A stretch of DNA of 64,000 nucleotides from Comamonas terrigena NBRC 13299 (GTDB taxonomy: Bacteria > Pseudomonadota > Gammaproteobacteria > Burkholderiales > Burkholderiaceae_C), in NCBI RefSeq assembly GCF_006740045.1, contig NZ_AP019749.1:2809001-2873000 (forward strand), written 5' to 3'. The notes below the pieces were generated by a model, which ran no database searches, had not been told where the DNA came from, and saw nothing but the letters and a program-made list of their open reading frames with translations. Below are positions 32,634 to 40,600 of the stretch, in pieces. How positions within the stretch are numbered: position 1 is the stretch's first letter; every line of letters begins with the position of its first letter. A program made the position numbers and the translations under genes.

Positions 32634-33215
32634 TCAGCCCCGCCCCATGGCGTAGAACTCTTTGTTGGGACGCATGCTGGTGACATTTGCCAGGCGGTTG
32701 GACATGCCGAAGAACGCCGACACGCCGGCGATGTCCCAGATGTCGTCCTCGGTGAAACCGTGCTGCTTCAGAGCGTCGAAATCCGCTTCACCGACCAGGT
32801 GCGCCGTGGCCGACACCTTCATGGCGAAATCCAGCATCGCCTTCTGGCGGTCCGTGATGTCGGCCTTGCGATAGTTGGTAGCGACCTGATCGGCAATCAA
32901 AGGGTTCTTCGCGCGGATGCGCAAGATGGCCCCATGGGCGATCACGCAATACTGGCACTGGTTCACCGCGCTGGTGGCCACCACGATCATTTCGCGCTCG
33001 GCCTTGCTCAGGTTGCCGGGGCGTTCCATCAGCGCATCGTGGTAGGCAAAGAAGGCGCGGAACTCGTCGGGGCGGTAGGCCAGGGTGAGAAAGACGTTGG
33101 GAATGAACCCTGATTTCTCCTGCACCGCCACCAGCCGCTCGCGGATGTCTTCGGGCATCTCTTCCAGCAGGGGCACAGGAAAGCGGCTGATGGCGCCAGC
33201 ATGGGTTGGGGTCAT
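32634..33215 (-). CDS. AhpD-like peroxidase-related (carboxymuconolactone decarboxylase fold) protein
   Basis: 193 residues. The AhpD-type motif AVNQCQYCVIAHGAIL near 86-101 carries the redox Cys pair (CxxC) and the downstream His. IRERLVAVQEKSGFIPNVFL near the N-terminus and the C-terminal SNRLANVTSMRPNKEFYAMG are typical of the uncharacterized peroxidase-related subgroup. An alkylhydroperoxidase function is inferred. It lies 41 bp after acuI on the same strand with a GGAGAC ribosome-binding site, as the probable last gene of an AcuR-controlled operon. Confidence 0.9.
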   Translation of the reverse strand: MTPTHAGAISRFPVPLLEEMPEDIRERLVAVQEKSGFIPNVFLTLAYRPDEFRAFFAYHDALMERPGNLSKAEREMIVVATSAVNQCQYCVIAHGAILRIRAKNPLIADQVATNYRKADITDRQKAMLDFAMKVSATAHLVGEADFDALKQHGFTEDDIWDIAGVSAFFGMSNRLANVTSMRPNKEFYAMGRG

Positions 33216-33256
33216 GGCTTGTCTCCGGTTGTAGTCAGGCGTTGAGGGGGAACGGG

Positions 33257-34240
33257 TCAGCGGTTCACATCAACAACGATGCGGCCCTTGACCCGCCCTT
33301 GCAGGAGTTCCGTCGCCAGCGGAATCACCTCGGTCAAAGGCACCTCGCGGCCGATGGTGCCCAGTTGCTTCAGATCCAGGTCCATCGCAAGCCGCGACCA
33401 CGCTTCGAGCCGGTCGGCTGTGGGCCGCATGACGCTGTCGATGCCCGCCAGCGTCACGCCCCGCAGAATGAAAGGCGCCACCGTGGACGGGAAGTCCATG
33501 CCGGCGGCAAGCCCGCAGGCCGTCACCACGCCGCCGTAGCGGGTGGTGGCGCACAGATTGGCAAGGGTGTGGCTGCCCACCACGTCCACCGCCCCGGCCC
33601 AGCGCTCCTTGCCCAGCGGCTTGCCGGGTTGCGAAAACTGCGCGCGTGGCAGCACCTCTTTGGCCCCCAGGCCGACCAGGTAGTCGGTTTCATCGGTGCG
33701 CCCGGTCACCGCCACCACGGCATAGCCCAGCTGGGACAGGATGGCGATGGCCACGCTGCCCACGCCGCCGGCGGCCCCGGTCACCACAATCTCGCCATCG
33801 CCGGGTTTCACACCGTGGCGCTCCAGGGCCATGACACAGAGCATGGCCGTGTAGCCCGCCGTGCCCAGGGACATGGCCTGCTGGGGAGTGAAACCGGCGG
33901 GCAAAGGAATCAGCCAGTCCCCATTCAGGCGCGCCATCTGCGCCAGGCCGCCCCAGTGGGTTTCACCCACCCCCCAGCCGTTGAGCAAGACCCAGTCTCC
34001 CTGCTTGAAAGCGGTATGGGACGAATGCTCCACCTGACCCACCAGGTCCACCCCCGGCACCATGGGGAACTTGCGCACCACGGGCCCCTGGCCGGTGATG
34101 GCGAGCGCATCCTTGTAGTTGATCGTCGAATGGGAGACGCGCACCAGCACGTCACCCTCCGGCAGCAGCGACTCGTCGATGCGCTGTAGCTTCGCGTGGT
34201 AGCCGCCGTCGTCTTTGCCGATCAAGATTCCACTGAACAT
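33257..34240 (-). CDS. acuI: Acrylyl-CoA reductase (NADPH), AcuI/YhdH family
   Basis: 327 residues from ATG 34240, chosen because AGGAG is 5 nt upstream; GTG 34246 is an in-frame alternative. Zinc-independent medium-chain dehydrogenase/reductase: [41 protein letters not shown] and the nucleotide-binding [21 protein letters not shown], with VAVTGRTDE for NADPH preference. These segments follow E. coli AcuI (YhdH) closely. The enzyme reduces toxic acryloyl-CoA to propionyl-CoA. The acuR gene lies 48 bp upstream with an operator-like palindrome in between. Confidence 0.93.
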   Translation of the reverse strand: MFSGILIGKDDGGYHAKLQRIDESLLPEGDVLVRVSHSTINYKDALAITGQGPVVRKFPMVPGVDLVGQVEHSSHTAFKQGDWVLLNGWGVGETHWGGLAQMARLNGDWLIPLPAGFTPQQAMSLGTAGYTAMLCVMALERHGVKPGDGEIVVTGAAGGVGSVAIAILSQLGYAVVAVTGRTDETDYLVGLGAKEVLPRAQFSQPGKPLGKERWAGAVDVVGSHTLANLCATTRYGGVVTACGLAAGMDFPSTVAPFILRGVTLAGIDSVMRPTADRLEAWSRLAMDLDLKQLGTIGREVPLTEVIPLATELLQGRVKGRIVVDVNR

Positions 34241-34257
34241 CGCCACTCCTTCACATT

Positions 34258-34272
34258 TAGACTGATCGTCTA
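34258..34272. promoter_or_regulatory. AcuR-type operator before acuI
   Basis: TAGACTGATCGTCTA is an inverted repeat with 5-bp arms (TAGAC/GTCTA), 18 bp upstream of the acuI start codon and within the acuR-acuI gap. It shares the half-site TAGACT with the longer palindrome before acuR, which supports one regulator binding both. Confidence 0.7.
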
Positions 34273-34288
34273 TAAAAAGGCCAAAAAA

Positions 34289-34927
34289 TCAGGCCCTGGG
34301 CAGGCCTGCAGCAAAAAAACGGGCAAAGGTGTGCAGCGGCTGGGCACTTCGCTCCAGCTTGGCGCGCAGCACCGCCCCTTCCCATCCAATCCAGAATGCA
34401 CAGGCCAGCTGGGCCGTATCCGCGCCGGGTGCAAGCTGGCCTTGGGCCTTGGCGGCGTCCAGGCAGGCGGCGGTGCGCCCCTCCCAGTCGCTGAAAACCT
34501 CGGTCAGCCGCTCCCGGAAGGACTCGGGCAGGCCGTTCATTTCCTGCCCCAGGTTGCCAATCAGGCAGCCCCGCTTGAAGTCGTACCGCTCCATACCGGC
34601 CACGGCATCCGCGACGAAGGCATCCAACCTTGCCAGCGGCACAAGCGCCTCATTGCCAAAGTGGCTGTCCAGCTTGTAGGCAAAGTAGTTGGCGTAGTGT
34701 TCAATCAGCGCCAGGCCAAAGGCTTCCTTGCTGGGGAAGTAGTGGTAGAACGAGCCTTTCGGCACCCGCACCCGGGCCAGGATTTCATCGATTCCGGCGG
34801 TGGCGAAACCTTTTTCGGTGAGCGTCTCCAGACCTGCACGCAGCAGCAGTTCGCGCGTGTCAACGTCCTCGACCCGGGGCCTTGGCGGCCTGCCGCGCCG
34901 CGGTTTCAGGAGTGGGTCGGTGTGCAT
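34289..34927 (-). CDS. acuR: TetR-family acrylate-responsive regulator AcuR
   Basis: 212 residues. The N-terminal basic KPRRGRPPRPR arm and TetR HTH (ELLLRAGLETLTEKGFATAG, RVPKGSFYHYFPSKEAFGL) are followed by a ligand domain with the AcuR-typical RGCLIGNLGQEMNGLPESFR and CAFWIGWEGAVLRAKLERS. These match Rhodobacter AcuR, which is released from DNA by acrylate. The gene heads an acuR-acuI-peroxidase operon, with palindromes both before itself and before acuI, so autorepression and derepression by acrylate are likely. No DMSP lyase gene is in the window. Confidence 0.9.
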   Translation of the reverse strand: MHTDPLLKPRRGRPPRPRVEDVDTRELLLRAGLETLTEKGFATAGIDEILARVRVPKGSFYHYFPSKEAFGLALIEHYANYFAYKLDSHFGNEALVPLARLDAFVADAVAGMERYDFKRGCLIGNLGQEMNGLPESFRERLTEVFSDWEGRTAACLDAAKAQGQLAPGADTAQLACAFWIGWEGAVLRAKLERSAQPLHTFARFFAAGLPRA

Positions 34928-34934
34928 GCGGCAA

Positions 34935-34956
34935 ATATAGACTGGTTAGTCTATAT
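34935..34956. promoter_or_regulatory. AcuR operator before acuR
   Basis: Perfect inverted repeat with 9-bp arms: ATATAGACT (34935-34943), spacer GGTT, AGTCTATAT (34948-34956). It lies 8-29 bp upstream of the acuR start codon, where bound repressor would block initiation. It shares TAGACT/GTCTA with the site before acuI. Confidence 0.8.
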
Positions 34957-35048
34957 TTTCAAGTGGCGACGGCCAGCAGCCATCCACCCTGCAAAACGGA
35001 CCATCGCTTTCGGCCATCAACACCCCGTCTGCAGCCCATACGGCAGGC

Positions 35049-35843
35049 TCAGTCTGGCCTTGCTGCGCTGACGCTGTTCAGCTGGAGATGCTTGCCCGCA
35101 GTGAGCAAGCGGGCCGGATTTCCGCCGAAGGCAATCGTGGCGCGCACGGCCATGTCCAGCAGCGCACCCACGGCCGCATGCATGGCCTGCGGCACGCCCA
35201 GGCGCGACAGCGGCCCCGACACGGTCAACGCCCCCTTGAGTTCACCCAGGGCACCAAACACCGGCACCGATGCGGCGCAGGACTCTGCATCGCGTTCGCC
35301 ATAGGAGGTGGCCCACAGGCGCTCGCGGACCGCCACCATGTCAGGCTGCAACTCGCTCTCGGTGAAGGCCAGCAGCACCTTGCCTGCCGCACCGTGCCGG
35401 ATGTCGAAGTCTTCCCCCACGCGGATGGAGACCCGCACCGCCCGCGCGGGCTCCACGCGGCTGACCACCAGGCGCCGCTCTGCCGCGCGCACATAGAAGG
35501 ACGCGGTCTCGTTCAACGCAGCGCTCAGCTCGGCCAGCAAAGGCTCGATCACGGAGTCCACCCGGAACGATCGCTGGTAGATCGCGGCCAGGCGCATGGG
35601 TTGGGGGCCCACGGCATACAGACCGTCTTCCAGCTTGCGGATGAAGCCGCCATGCTCCAGCGCCACCAGCAGGCGCAGCACCGTGCTTTTGTACAGCCCC
35701 GTGCGCTTGGACAGCTCGGTCAGGGTCAGGCGGTCGTCCGTGGGGCTGAAGGCCCCCAGGATGGAAAACGCTCGGTCGAGCACGGCCACGCCGCTGCTGG
35801 ATTCAGCGGTGTCCGGTGCGGTCATGGGGGGGTCACTGGGCAT
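35049..35843 (-). CDS. IclR-family transcriptional regulator
   Basis: 264 residues; ATG 35825 (MTAPD) is an alternative start. The IclR winged helix (about 18-75) has VLDRAFSILGAFSPTDDRLT and LTELSKRTGLYKSTVLRLL. The effector domain (about 95-250) includes FYVRAAERRLVVSRVEP and DIRHGAAGKVLLAF, with the C-terminal GALGELKGALTVSGP. It is divergent from an amidohydrolase / Bug / CoA-transferase cluster, and three 17-bp palindromes lie in the 218-bp spacer. It is therefore the probable regulator of that catabolic operon. Confidence 0.94.
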   Translation of the reverse strand: MPSDPPMTAPDTAESSSGVAVLDRAFSILGAFSPTDDRLTLTELSKRTGLYKSTVLRLLVALEHGGFIRKLEDGLYAVGPQPMRLAAIYQRSFRVDSVIEPLLAELSAALNETASFYVRAAERRLVVSRVEPARAVRVSIRVGEDFDIRHGAAGKVLLAFTESELQPDMVAVRERLWATSYGERDAESCAASVPVFGALGELKGALTVSGPLSRLGVPQAMHAAVGALLDMAVRATIAFGGNPARLLTAGKHLQLNSVSAARPD

Positions 35844-35873
35844 GCAAAGGGCTCTGAGTGCAGTTTTCGGGCT

Positions 35874-35890
35874 GTTCTGCCTAGTAGAAC
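35874..35890. promoter_or_regulatory. IclR operator copy 1 (GTTCT-N7-AGAAC)
   Basis: GTTCTGCCTAGTAGAAC, an inverted repeat with 5-bp perfect arms, 31 bp upstream of the IclR start. It has the same half-sites and the same 17-bp length as the two copies on the far side of the spacer, so it is probably the autoregulatory site. Confidence 0.7.
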
Positions 35891-35955
35891 ATGATTTCGA
35901 TTTGATCCAAGATTAGGTACTTACCCTGAATCGATTGGGCTTTCTTGGTTTTATA

Positions 35956-35992
35956 GTTCTTCTACACAGAACGAAGTTCTATCAGATAGAAC
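35956..35992. promoter_or_regulatory. IclR operator copies 2 and 3 in tandem
   Basis: GTTCTTCTACACAGAAC (35956-35972) and GTTCTATCAGATAGAAC (35976-35992) are two GTTCT-N7-AGAAC sites whose starts are 20 bp apart, two helical turns. The third copy is a perfect 8-bp-arm palindrome. They lie 70-106 bp before the small ORF at 36062 that heads the divergent operon. Confidence 0.8.
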
Positions 35993-36061
35993 AAACAACC
36001 AACGCGCTGCACCTTGCAGATGCGCTGGCTGGATTTCAGACAGTTGAAAGTGGAGACAGGA

Positions 36062-36322
36062 ATGTTGCTTGCACCCGGCTACGGCACGGTCATCCCCCGC
36101 ACGGTGCGGACCCTGGCGCAGCGAATGGCCGCCGTGGTGGCGCTGGCACCGGTACAGACACCGCTGCCCATGGCCCGTGTCCGTGCAGGTACCCGTGTGA
36201 CCGCGTCACCGGATGCGGTCACCAGCACGCTGAGCCATAGCGCCCCCCGCCTGGCGCAAGCCGACACATGGCGGCTGGGCACGGCGGTGCTGCCGGCCGC
36301 CGCAGGAGGGCTGCGCCCATGA
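36062..36322 (+). CDS. Small ORF coupled to the amidohydrolase gene
   Basis: 86 codons from ATG 36062, with AGGA 1-5 nt upstream (ACAGGAATG). It ends in ATGA overlapping the amidohydrolase start at 36319, the usual sign of translational coupling. The product starts MLLAPGYGTVIPRTVRTLAQ and is Ala/Thr/Arg-rich; no family is recognised. It may be a translated leader that controls the operon, or a decayed first gene. The overlap is the best evidence that it is translated at all. Confidence 0.45.
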   Translation: MLLAPGYGTVIPRTVRTLAQRMAAVVALAPVQTPLPMARVRAGTRVTASPDAVTSTLSHSAPRLAQADTWRLGTAVLPAAAGGLRP

Positions 36323-37365
36323 GCACCAACTACCTTCCCGTGCGCGCAGACTGGCTGGCCCAGGGGGTGGAAGCCGCCCTGGAGCCGCAGCTGCCCATTG
36401 TTGATGCCCACCACCACTTCTACGACCGCCCGGGCTGGTCGTACCTGAAGGACGACTATCTGGCCGATGCCATGTCGGGGCACCATATCCGCGCCTCGGT
36501 CTACATGCAGGCGCTGACGCGCTACCGCACCGATGGGCCCGACGCACTTCGGCCGGTGGGCGAGACCGAATTTGTGGTGGCCATCACGCCGGCTGATCCC
36601 GTTGATCCCGTTGACCCGGCTCCATCCGCGCAATCCGCCGAACCGCAAATCGCCCAGGCTATCGTGGGATATGCGGATCTGCGCCTGGGCAGTGAAGTGG
36701 CGGGCGTGCTGGAGGCGCACCAAATAGCCGGCCAGGGCCGCCTGCGTGGTGTGCGCCACCTGGTCACCTGGGATGCCGACGCCTCCCTGGCCAACCCCTT
36801 GACCGCGGCGCCTCCCCACCTGCTGCGGGATGCCAGCTACCGCGCCGGTCTGGCGCAGCTGGCACAGCGCCAGCTGTCGTACGACGCCTGGCTGTTCTGG
36901 CCCCAGCTGGCCGAACTGGCCGAGGTGGCCGACGCCTTTCCGGAACTGCCGATCATCGTGAACCACTGCGGCGGCATCGTCCGCATCGGGGCCTATGCGG
37001 ACCGGGGCCCGGAGGTCTTCCACCACTGGCGCCAGGCCATGCAGGCGCTGGCACGCCGGCCCAATGTGCACGTGAAGCTGGGCGGCCTGGGCATGCGCAT
37101 CAACGGATTTGGCTTTCACGAAGGCGCCCTGCCCCCCTCTTCCCAGCAGCTGGCAGAGCACTGGGCGCCCTGGATGCGGGCGTGCATCGACCTTTTCGGC
37201 CCCGAGCGCTGCATGTTCGAGAGCAATTTCCCCGTGGACAAGGGCTCCTACAGCTTTGTCAACGGATGGAACGCATTCAAAAGGCTGAGCCAGGATTTTT
37301 CGCCCGCAGAGCGACAGCAGCTTTTTGAAGGCACGGCAAGCCGCGTGTACGGGCTGGGCCGGTAG
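36319..37365 (+). CDS. Amidohydrolase-family (TIM-barrel) hydrolase or lactonase
   Basis: 348 residues from ATG 36319. Metal-dependent hydrolase of the amidohydrolase-2 group: VDAHHHFYDRPGW at 28-40 supplies the first metal-binding His pair, GVRHLVTWDAD, the strand LPIIVNHCGG gives a further His, HVKLGGLGMR, and FESNFPVDKG near 300 contains the catalytic Asp. Relatives include 2-pyrone-4,6-dicarboxylate lactonase and L-rhamnono/fucono-lactonases. It is the first enzyme gene of an operon with two Bug binding proteins, a CoA-transferase and a citryl-CoA-lyase-like gene, so it may open a lactone to give the acid used downstream. Substrate unknown. Confidence 0.88.
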   Translation: MSTNYLPVRADWLAQGVEAALEPQLPIVDAHHHFYDRPGWSYLKDDYLADAMSGHHIRASVYMQALTRYRTDGPDALRPVGETEFVVAITPADPVDPVDPAPSAQSAEPQIAQAIVGYADLRLGSEVAGVLEAHQIAGQGRLRGVRHLVTWDADASLANPLTAAPPHLLRDASYRAGLAQLAQRQLSYDAWLFWPQLAELAEVADAFPELPIIVNHCGGIVRIGAYADRGPEVFHHWRQAMQALARRPNVHVKLGGLGMRINGFGFHEGALPPSSQQLAEHWAPWMRACIDLFGPERCMFESNFPVDKGSYSFVNGWNAFKRLSQDFSPAERQQLFEGTASRVYGLGR

Positions 37366-37399
37366 CCGCGGCAACTACATCAACGAAGGAGACAAAACC

Positions 37400-38371
37400 A
37401 TGGCCATTCTTTCCCGCATTGCAGGGGCGTGCGCGCTCGCCACCCTGGCGCTGGCAGCCCATGCCCAGCCTGCCTACCCCAACCAGCCCATCAAGGTCAT
37501 CGTGCCGTTTCCGCCAGCGGGTGGGACCGACATCGTGACACGCATGGTGCTGGAAAAAATCCGCCTGTCCACCGGCTGGAACCTGATTGTGGAAAACCGG
37601 CCGGGTGCCGGCGGCAACATCGGGCTGGACGGGGTGGCCAAGGCGCAGCCCGACGGCTACACCCTGGGCATGGGCCAGACCGCCAACCTGGCTATCAACC
37701 CCTCGCTCTACGCCAAGATGCCGTATGACGCCGCCAAGGCCTTTGCCCCGGTGGCCACGGTGGCCGGGCAGCCGGTGGTGCTGGTGGTCAACAGCAACTC
37801 CAAGTACAAGACGCTGGCCGACCTGGTCAGCGCCGCCAAGGCCAAGCCAGAAACGCTGACCATGGCGTCGGCAGGCAACGGCACGGTGGGGCATTTGACG
37901 GGCGAGGTCTTCACACGCCAGGCCGGCATCAAGACCCTGCACGTGCCCTACAAGGGCGCAGGCCCTGCCGCCAATGACCTGCTGGGCGGCCAGGTGGATT
38001 ACTACTTTGCCACGCCGCAGACGGTGCTGGCGTTCCTCAAGGCCGGCAAATTGCGCGCCCTGGCCGTCAGCTCGCAGGCGCGCCTGCCCGCCCTGCCGGA
38101 CGTACCCACCGTGGCCGAAGGCGGATACAAGGACTTCCAGACCAGCGACTGGAAGATGCTGGTCGCCCCGGCAGGCACCCCGCCCGCCATCCTGACCAAG
38201 CTGCAGGCCGAAGTGGCCAAGGCCCTGGCCCGCCCGGACACCATCAGCACCTTGCAGGCCGAAGGCAGCACGCCCATGGGCGGCAGTTCGCAAGAGGCCG
38301 CCAAGCTGCTGGCGGCGGAGCAGAAACGCTGGACGGCCGTGGTCCGCGAAAGCAACGCCAAGCTCGACTGA
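37400..38371 (+). CDS. Bug/TctC-family periplasmic solute-binding protein 1
   Basis: 323 residues from ATG 37400, with GAAGGAG upstream. The signal peptide MAILSRIAGACALATLALAAHAQ is cleaved after AHA. The TctC fold is shown by QPIKVIVPFPPAGGTDIVTR minus flanks, NRPGAGGNIG, QPDGYTLGMG, HVPYKGAGPAANDLLGGQVD and LPDVPTVAEGG. Such proteins capture carboxylates or related anions for TctAB transporters. No tctA or tctB gene is in the window, so it must work with membrane components elsewhere. It starts 34 bp after the amidohydrolase. Confidence 0.93.
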   Translation: MAILSRIAGACALATLALAAHAQPAYPNQPIKVIVPFPPAGGTDIVTRMVLEKIRLSTGWNLIVENRPGAGGNIGLDGVAKAQPDGYTLGMGQTANLAINPSLYAKMPYDAAKAFAPVATVAGQPVVLVVNSNSKYKTLADLVSAAKAKPETLTMASAGNGTVGHLTGEVFTRQAGIKTLHVPYKGAGPAANDLLGGQVDYYFATPQTVLAFLKAGKLRALAVSSQARLPALPDVPTVAEGGYKDFQTSDWKMLVAPAGTPPAILTKLQAEVAKALARPDTISTLQAEGSTPMGGSSQEAAKLLAAEQKRWTAVVRESNAKLD

Positions 38372-38396
38372 ACGCCACGCCATCCAGGAGAACACC

Positions 38397-39386
38397 ATGA
38401 TCTTCACCCGTGCCCTGGCGGCGGCTGCCACTGTCGCCACCGCCGTCACCACACTGTCCTTGTCTGCAGCGGCCCTTGCCCAGACGCCCGCCTACCCGAC
38501 CAAGCCCATCACGGTCATCGTCCCCTACTCCGTGGGCGGTACCACCGACATCGTGGCCCGCCTGGTCACCACCCAGCTGGGCAACAGCCTGGGGCAGTCG
38601 CTGATCGCCGACAACCGCGTGGGCGGCGGCGGCCAGATCGGCTGGAGTGCGGCAGCGCGCTCGGCCCCGGACGGCTACACCTTGCTGACCACGGAGATGT
38701 CCTTCACCATTGCCCCGGGCCTGTTCCCCAAGCTGCCGTTTGATGGGCGCAAGGATTTCGCCCATGTCATCACCGCCGCCGCGGCGCCGCACGTGCTGGT
38801 CATCAACCCCAATGTGCCCGCCAAGAACGTGCAAGAGTTTGTGGCATTGGCCAAGGCCAAGCCCGGCAGCATGAACTACGGATCCGGCGGGAACGGCACC
38901 AACACCCACCTGGGCGGGGAGCTGTTCAAAAGCGCCGCCGGGGTGGAGCTGGTGCACGTGCCCTACAAGGGCGCCGGCCAGGTGCTGACCGACCTGATGG
39001 CAGGCCAGGTGCAGGCGCTGGTGACATCGCTGCCCACGGCGCTGCCGCACATCAAGTCCGGCAAGCTGCGGGCCCTGGTGGTCACCAGCGACACGCGCTC
39101 ACCGCTGCTGCCCGATGTGCCGTCCGCCAAAGAGGCCAAGCTGCCCAGCTTTGTGATGGATTTCTGGGTGGGCTTTGCGGTGCGCGCAGGCACGCCGGCA
39201 CCCATCATCGACCAGCTGAACCACGCGATTGCGGCCACCCTCACCTCGGCGGACGGCAAGCGGCGGCTGGCAGAACAAGGACTGACGCCGGTGGCCAACA
39301 CCCCTGCACAGGCAGGCCAGCTGGCCGCGTCAGAAATGCAACGCTGGGCAGCCGTCATCAAGGCTGCCGGCATCAAGGCGGAATAA
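38397..39386 (+). CDS. Bug/TctC-family periplasmic solute-binding protein 2
   Basis: 329 residues with a signal peptide ending SLSAAALAQ. TctC features: ITVIVPYSVGGTTDIVARLV, DNRVGGGGQIGWSAAA, APDGYTLLT, HVPYKGAGQVLTDLMAGQVQ and LPDVPSAKEAKLPSF. It is a paralogue of the preceding gene, 25 bp downstream with AGGAGA before the start; the two differ enough in the ligand loops to suggest different substrates or affinities. Tandem Bug proteins are a hallmark of Burkholderiales catabolic operons. Confidence 0.93.
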   Translation: MIFTRALAAAATVATAVTTLSLSAAALAQTPAYPTKPITVIVPYSVGGTTDIVARLVTTQLGNSLGQSLIADNRVGGGGQIGWSAAARSAPDGYTLLTTEMSFTIAPGLFPKLPFDGRKDFAHVITAAAAPHVLVINPNVPAKNVQEFVALAKAKPGSMNYGSGGNGTNTHLGGELFKSAAGVELVHVPYKGAGQVLTDLMAGQVQALVTSLPTALPHIKSGKLRALVVTSDTRSPLLPDVPSAKEAKLPSFVMDFWVGFAVRAGTPAPIIDQLNHAIAATLTSADGKRRLAEQGLTPVANTPAQAGQLAASEMQRWAAVIKAAGIKAE

Positions 39387-39397
39387 GGAACCCCACC

Positions 39398-40600
39398 ATG
39401 GCTATCAAACCCCTGCACGGCATCCGCGTGCTGGATCTGACCAACGTACTGGCCGGCCCGTTCGCATGCCATCAGCTCGCCCACATGGGCGCCGATGTCA
39501 TCAAGGTCGAAGCCTGCCAGGGCGGCGACCTGGCCCGGCAGCTGGGCGCGGACCCGGCGTTGAACCAGGTCCACATGGGGGTCTCCTTTCTGGCCCAGAA
39601 CCCCGGCAAGCGTTCCATCACGCTGAACCTGAAGCACCCGCAAGGCAAAGAAGCACTGCGGCGCCTGGTGCGCACGGCCGACGTGCTGGTGGAGAACTAC
39701 CGCCCGGGCGTGATGCAGCGCCTGGAGCTGGGCTATGAAGACCTGCTGAAAGAGAACCCCAAGCTGATCTACTGCGCCATCTCGGGGTTCGGCCAGGACG
39801 GGCCCTTGCGGGACCTGCCCGCCTACGACCAGATCATCCAGGGCATGTCCGGCATGATGAGCATCACCGGCGCGCCAGAGAACGCGCCCTACCGCGTGGG
39901 CTACCCGGTGGCAGACACCATCGGCGGCATCACCGCGGCCTTTGCCGTGGCCAGTGCCCTGGCCGACCGCCACCGCACCCAGGGGGTGTTCATCGACGTG
40001 TCCATGCTGGAAGCGGCCATGGCCACCATGGGCTGGGCCGTCTCCAACCACCTGATCGCCGGGCGCGAACCCCAGCCGCTGGGCAATGACAACGTGACCG
40101 CCAGCCCCTCCGGCACATTCCGCACCGGGGACGGGCTGCTGAACATTGCCGCCAACAAGCAGGAACAGTTTGAAGCCGTCTGCCAGGTGCTGGGCCACCC
40201 GGAGTGGATTGCCGATGCACGGTTTGCCGCCCGCCAGGGCCGTTTGCAGCACCGCGCACAGCTCAAGGAACTGATCGAAGGCGCGCTGGCCAGCCAACCC
40301 GCCAACGCCTGGTGGGCCTTGCTGAATGCGGCAGGGGTCCCCGCCGGACCGGTCTACACCGTGCCCCAGGCGCTGGACATTCCCCAGATTGCCGAGCGCG
40401 GAATGATCGGCACGTTCGAGGACGTGCCGGGCGTGGGCCGCGACATCCGGGTGCTGCGCACGGGCTTCAAGCTCAACGGCGAAGCGCCGACCGTGGACAC
40501 CCCTCCCCCGCAACTGGGCCAGCACACGGCCGACATCCTGGCCGAACTGGGCTATTCCCAGACCGACATTGACACCCTGGTAAAGGAGAAAGTGGTATGA
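39398..40600 (+). CDS. Family III CoA-transferase (CaiB/BaiF)
   Basis: 400 residues. Interlocked-dimer CoA-transferase: LHGIRVLDLTNVLAGPFACHQ minus its flanks at the N-terminus, LAHMGADVIKVE, GKRSITLNLKHPQGKE, ADVLVENYRPGVMQRLEL and the catalytic Asp in LPAYDQIIQGMSGMM (near residue 148), with ISGFGQDGPL before it. It activates a carboxylic acid to its CoA thioester using another acyl-CoA as donor. The 4-bp ATGA overlap with the following lyase gene implies that its product is the lyase substrate. Confidence 0.93.
   Translation: MAIKPLHGIRVLDLTNVLAGPFACHQLAHMGADVIKVEACQGGDLARQLGADPALNQVHMGVSFLAQNPGKRSITLNLKHPQGKEALRRLVRTADVLVENYRPGVMQRLELGYEDLLKENPKLIYCAISGFGQDGPLRDLPAYDQIIQGMSGMMSITGAPENAPYRVGYPVADTIGGITAAFAVASALADRHRTQGVFIDVSMLEAAMATMGWAVSNHLIAGREPQPLGNDNVTASPSGTFRTGDGLLNIAANKQEQFEAVCQVLGHPEWIADARFAARQGRLQHRAQLKELIEGALASQPANAWWALLNAAGVPAGPVYTVPQALDIPQIAERGMIGTFEDVPGVGRDIRVLRTGFKLNGEAPTVDTPPPQLGQHTADILAELGYSQTDIDTLVKEKVV

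Noticed and set aside
36079..37374. 431-codon minus-strand ORF
   Set aside because: Antisense of the amidohydrolase and its leader; no protein-like motifs.
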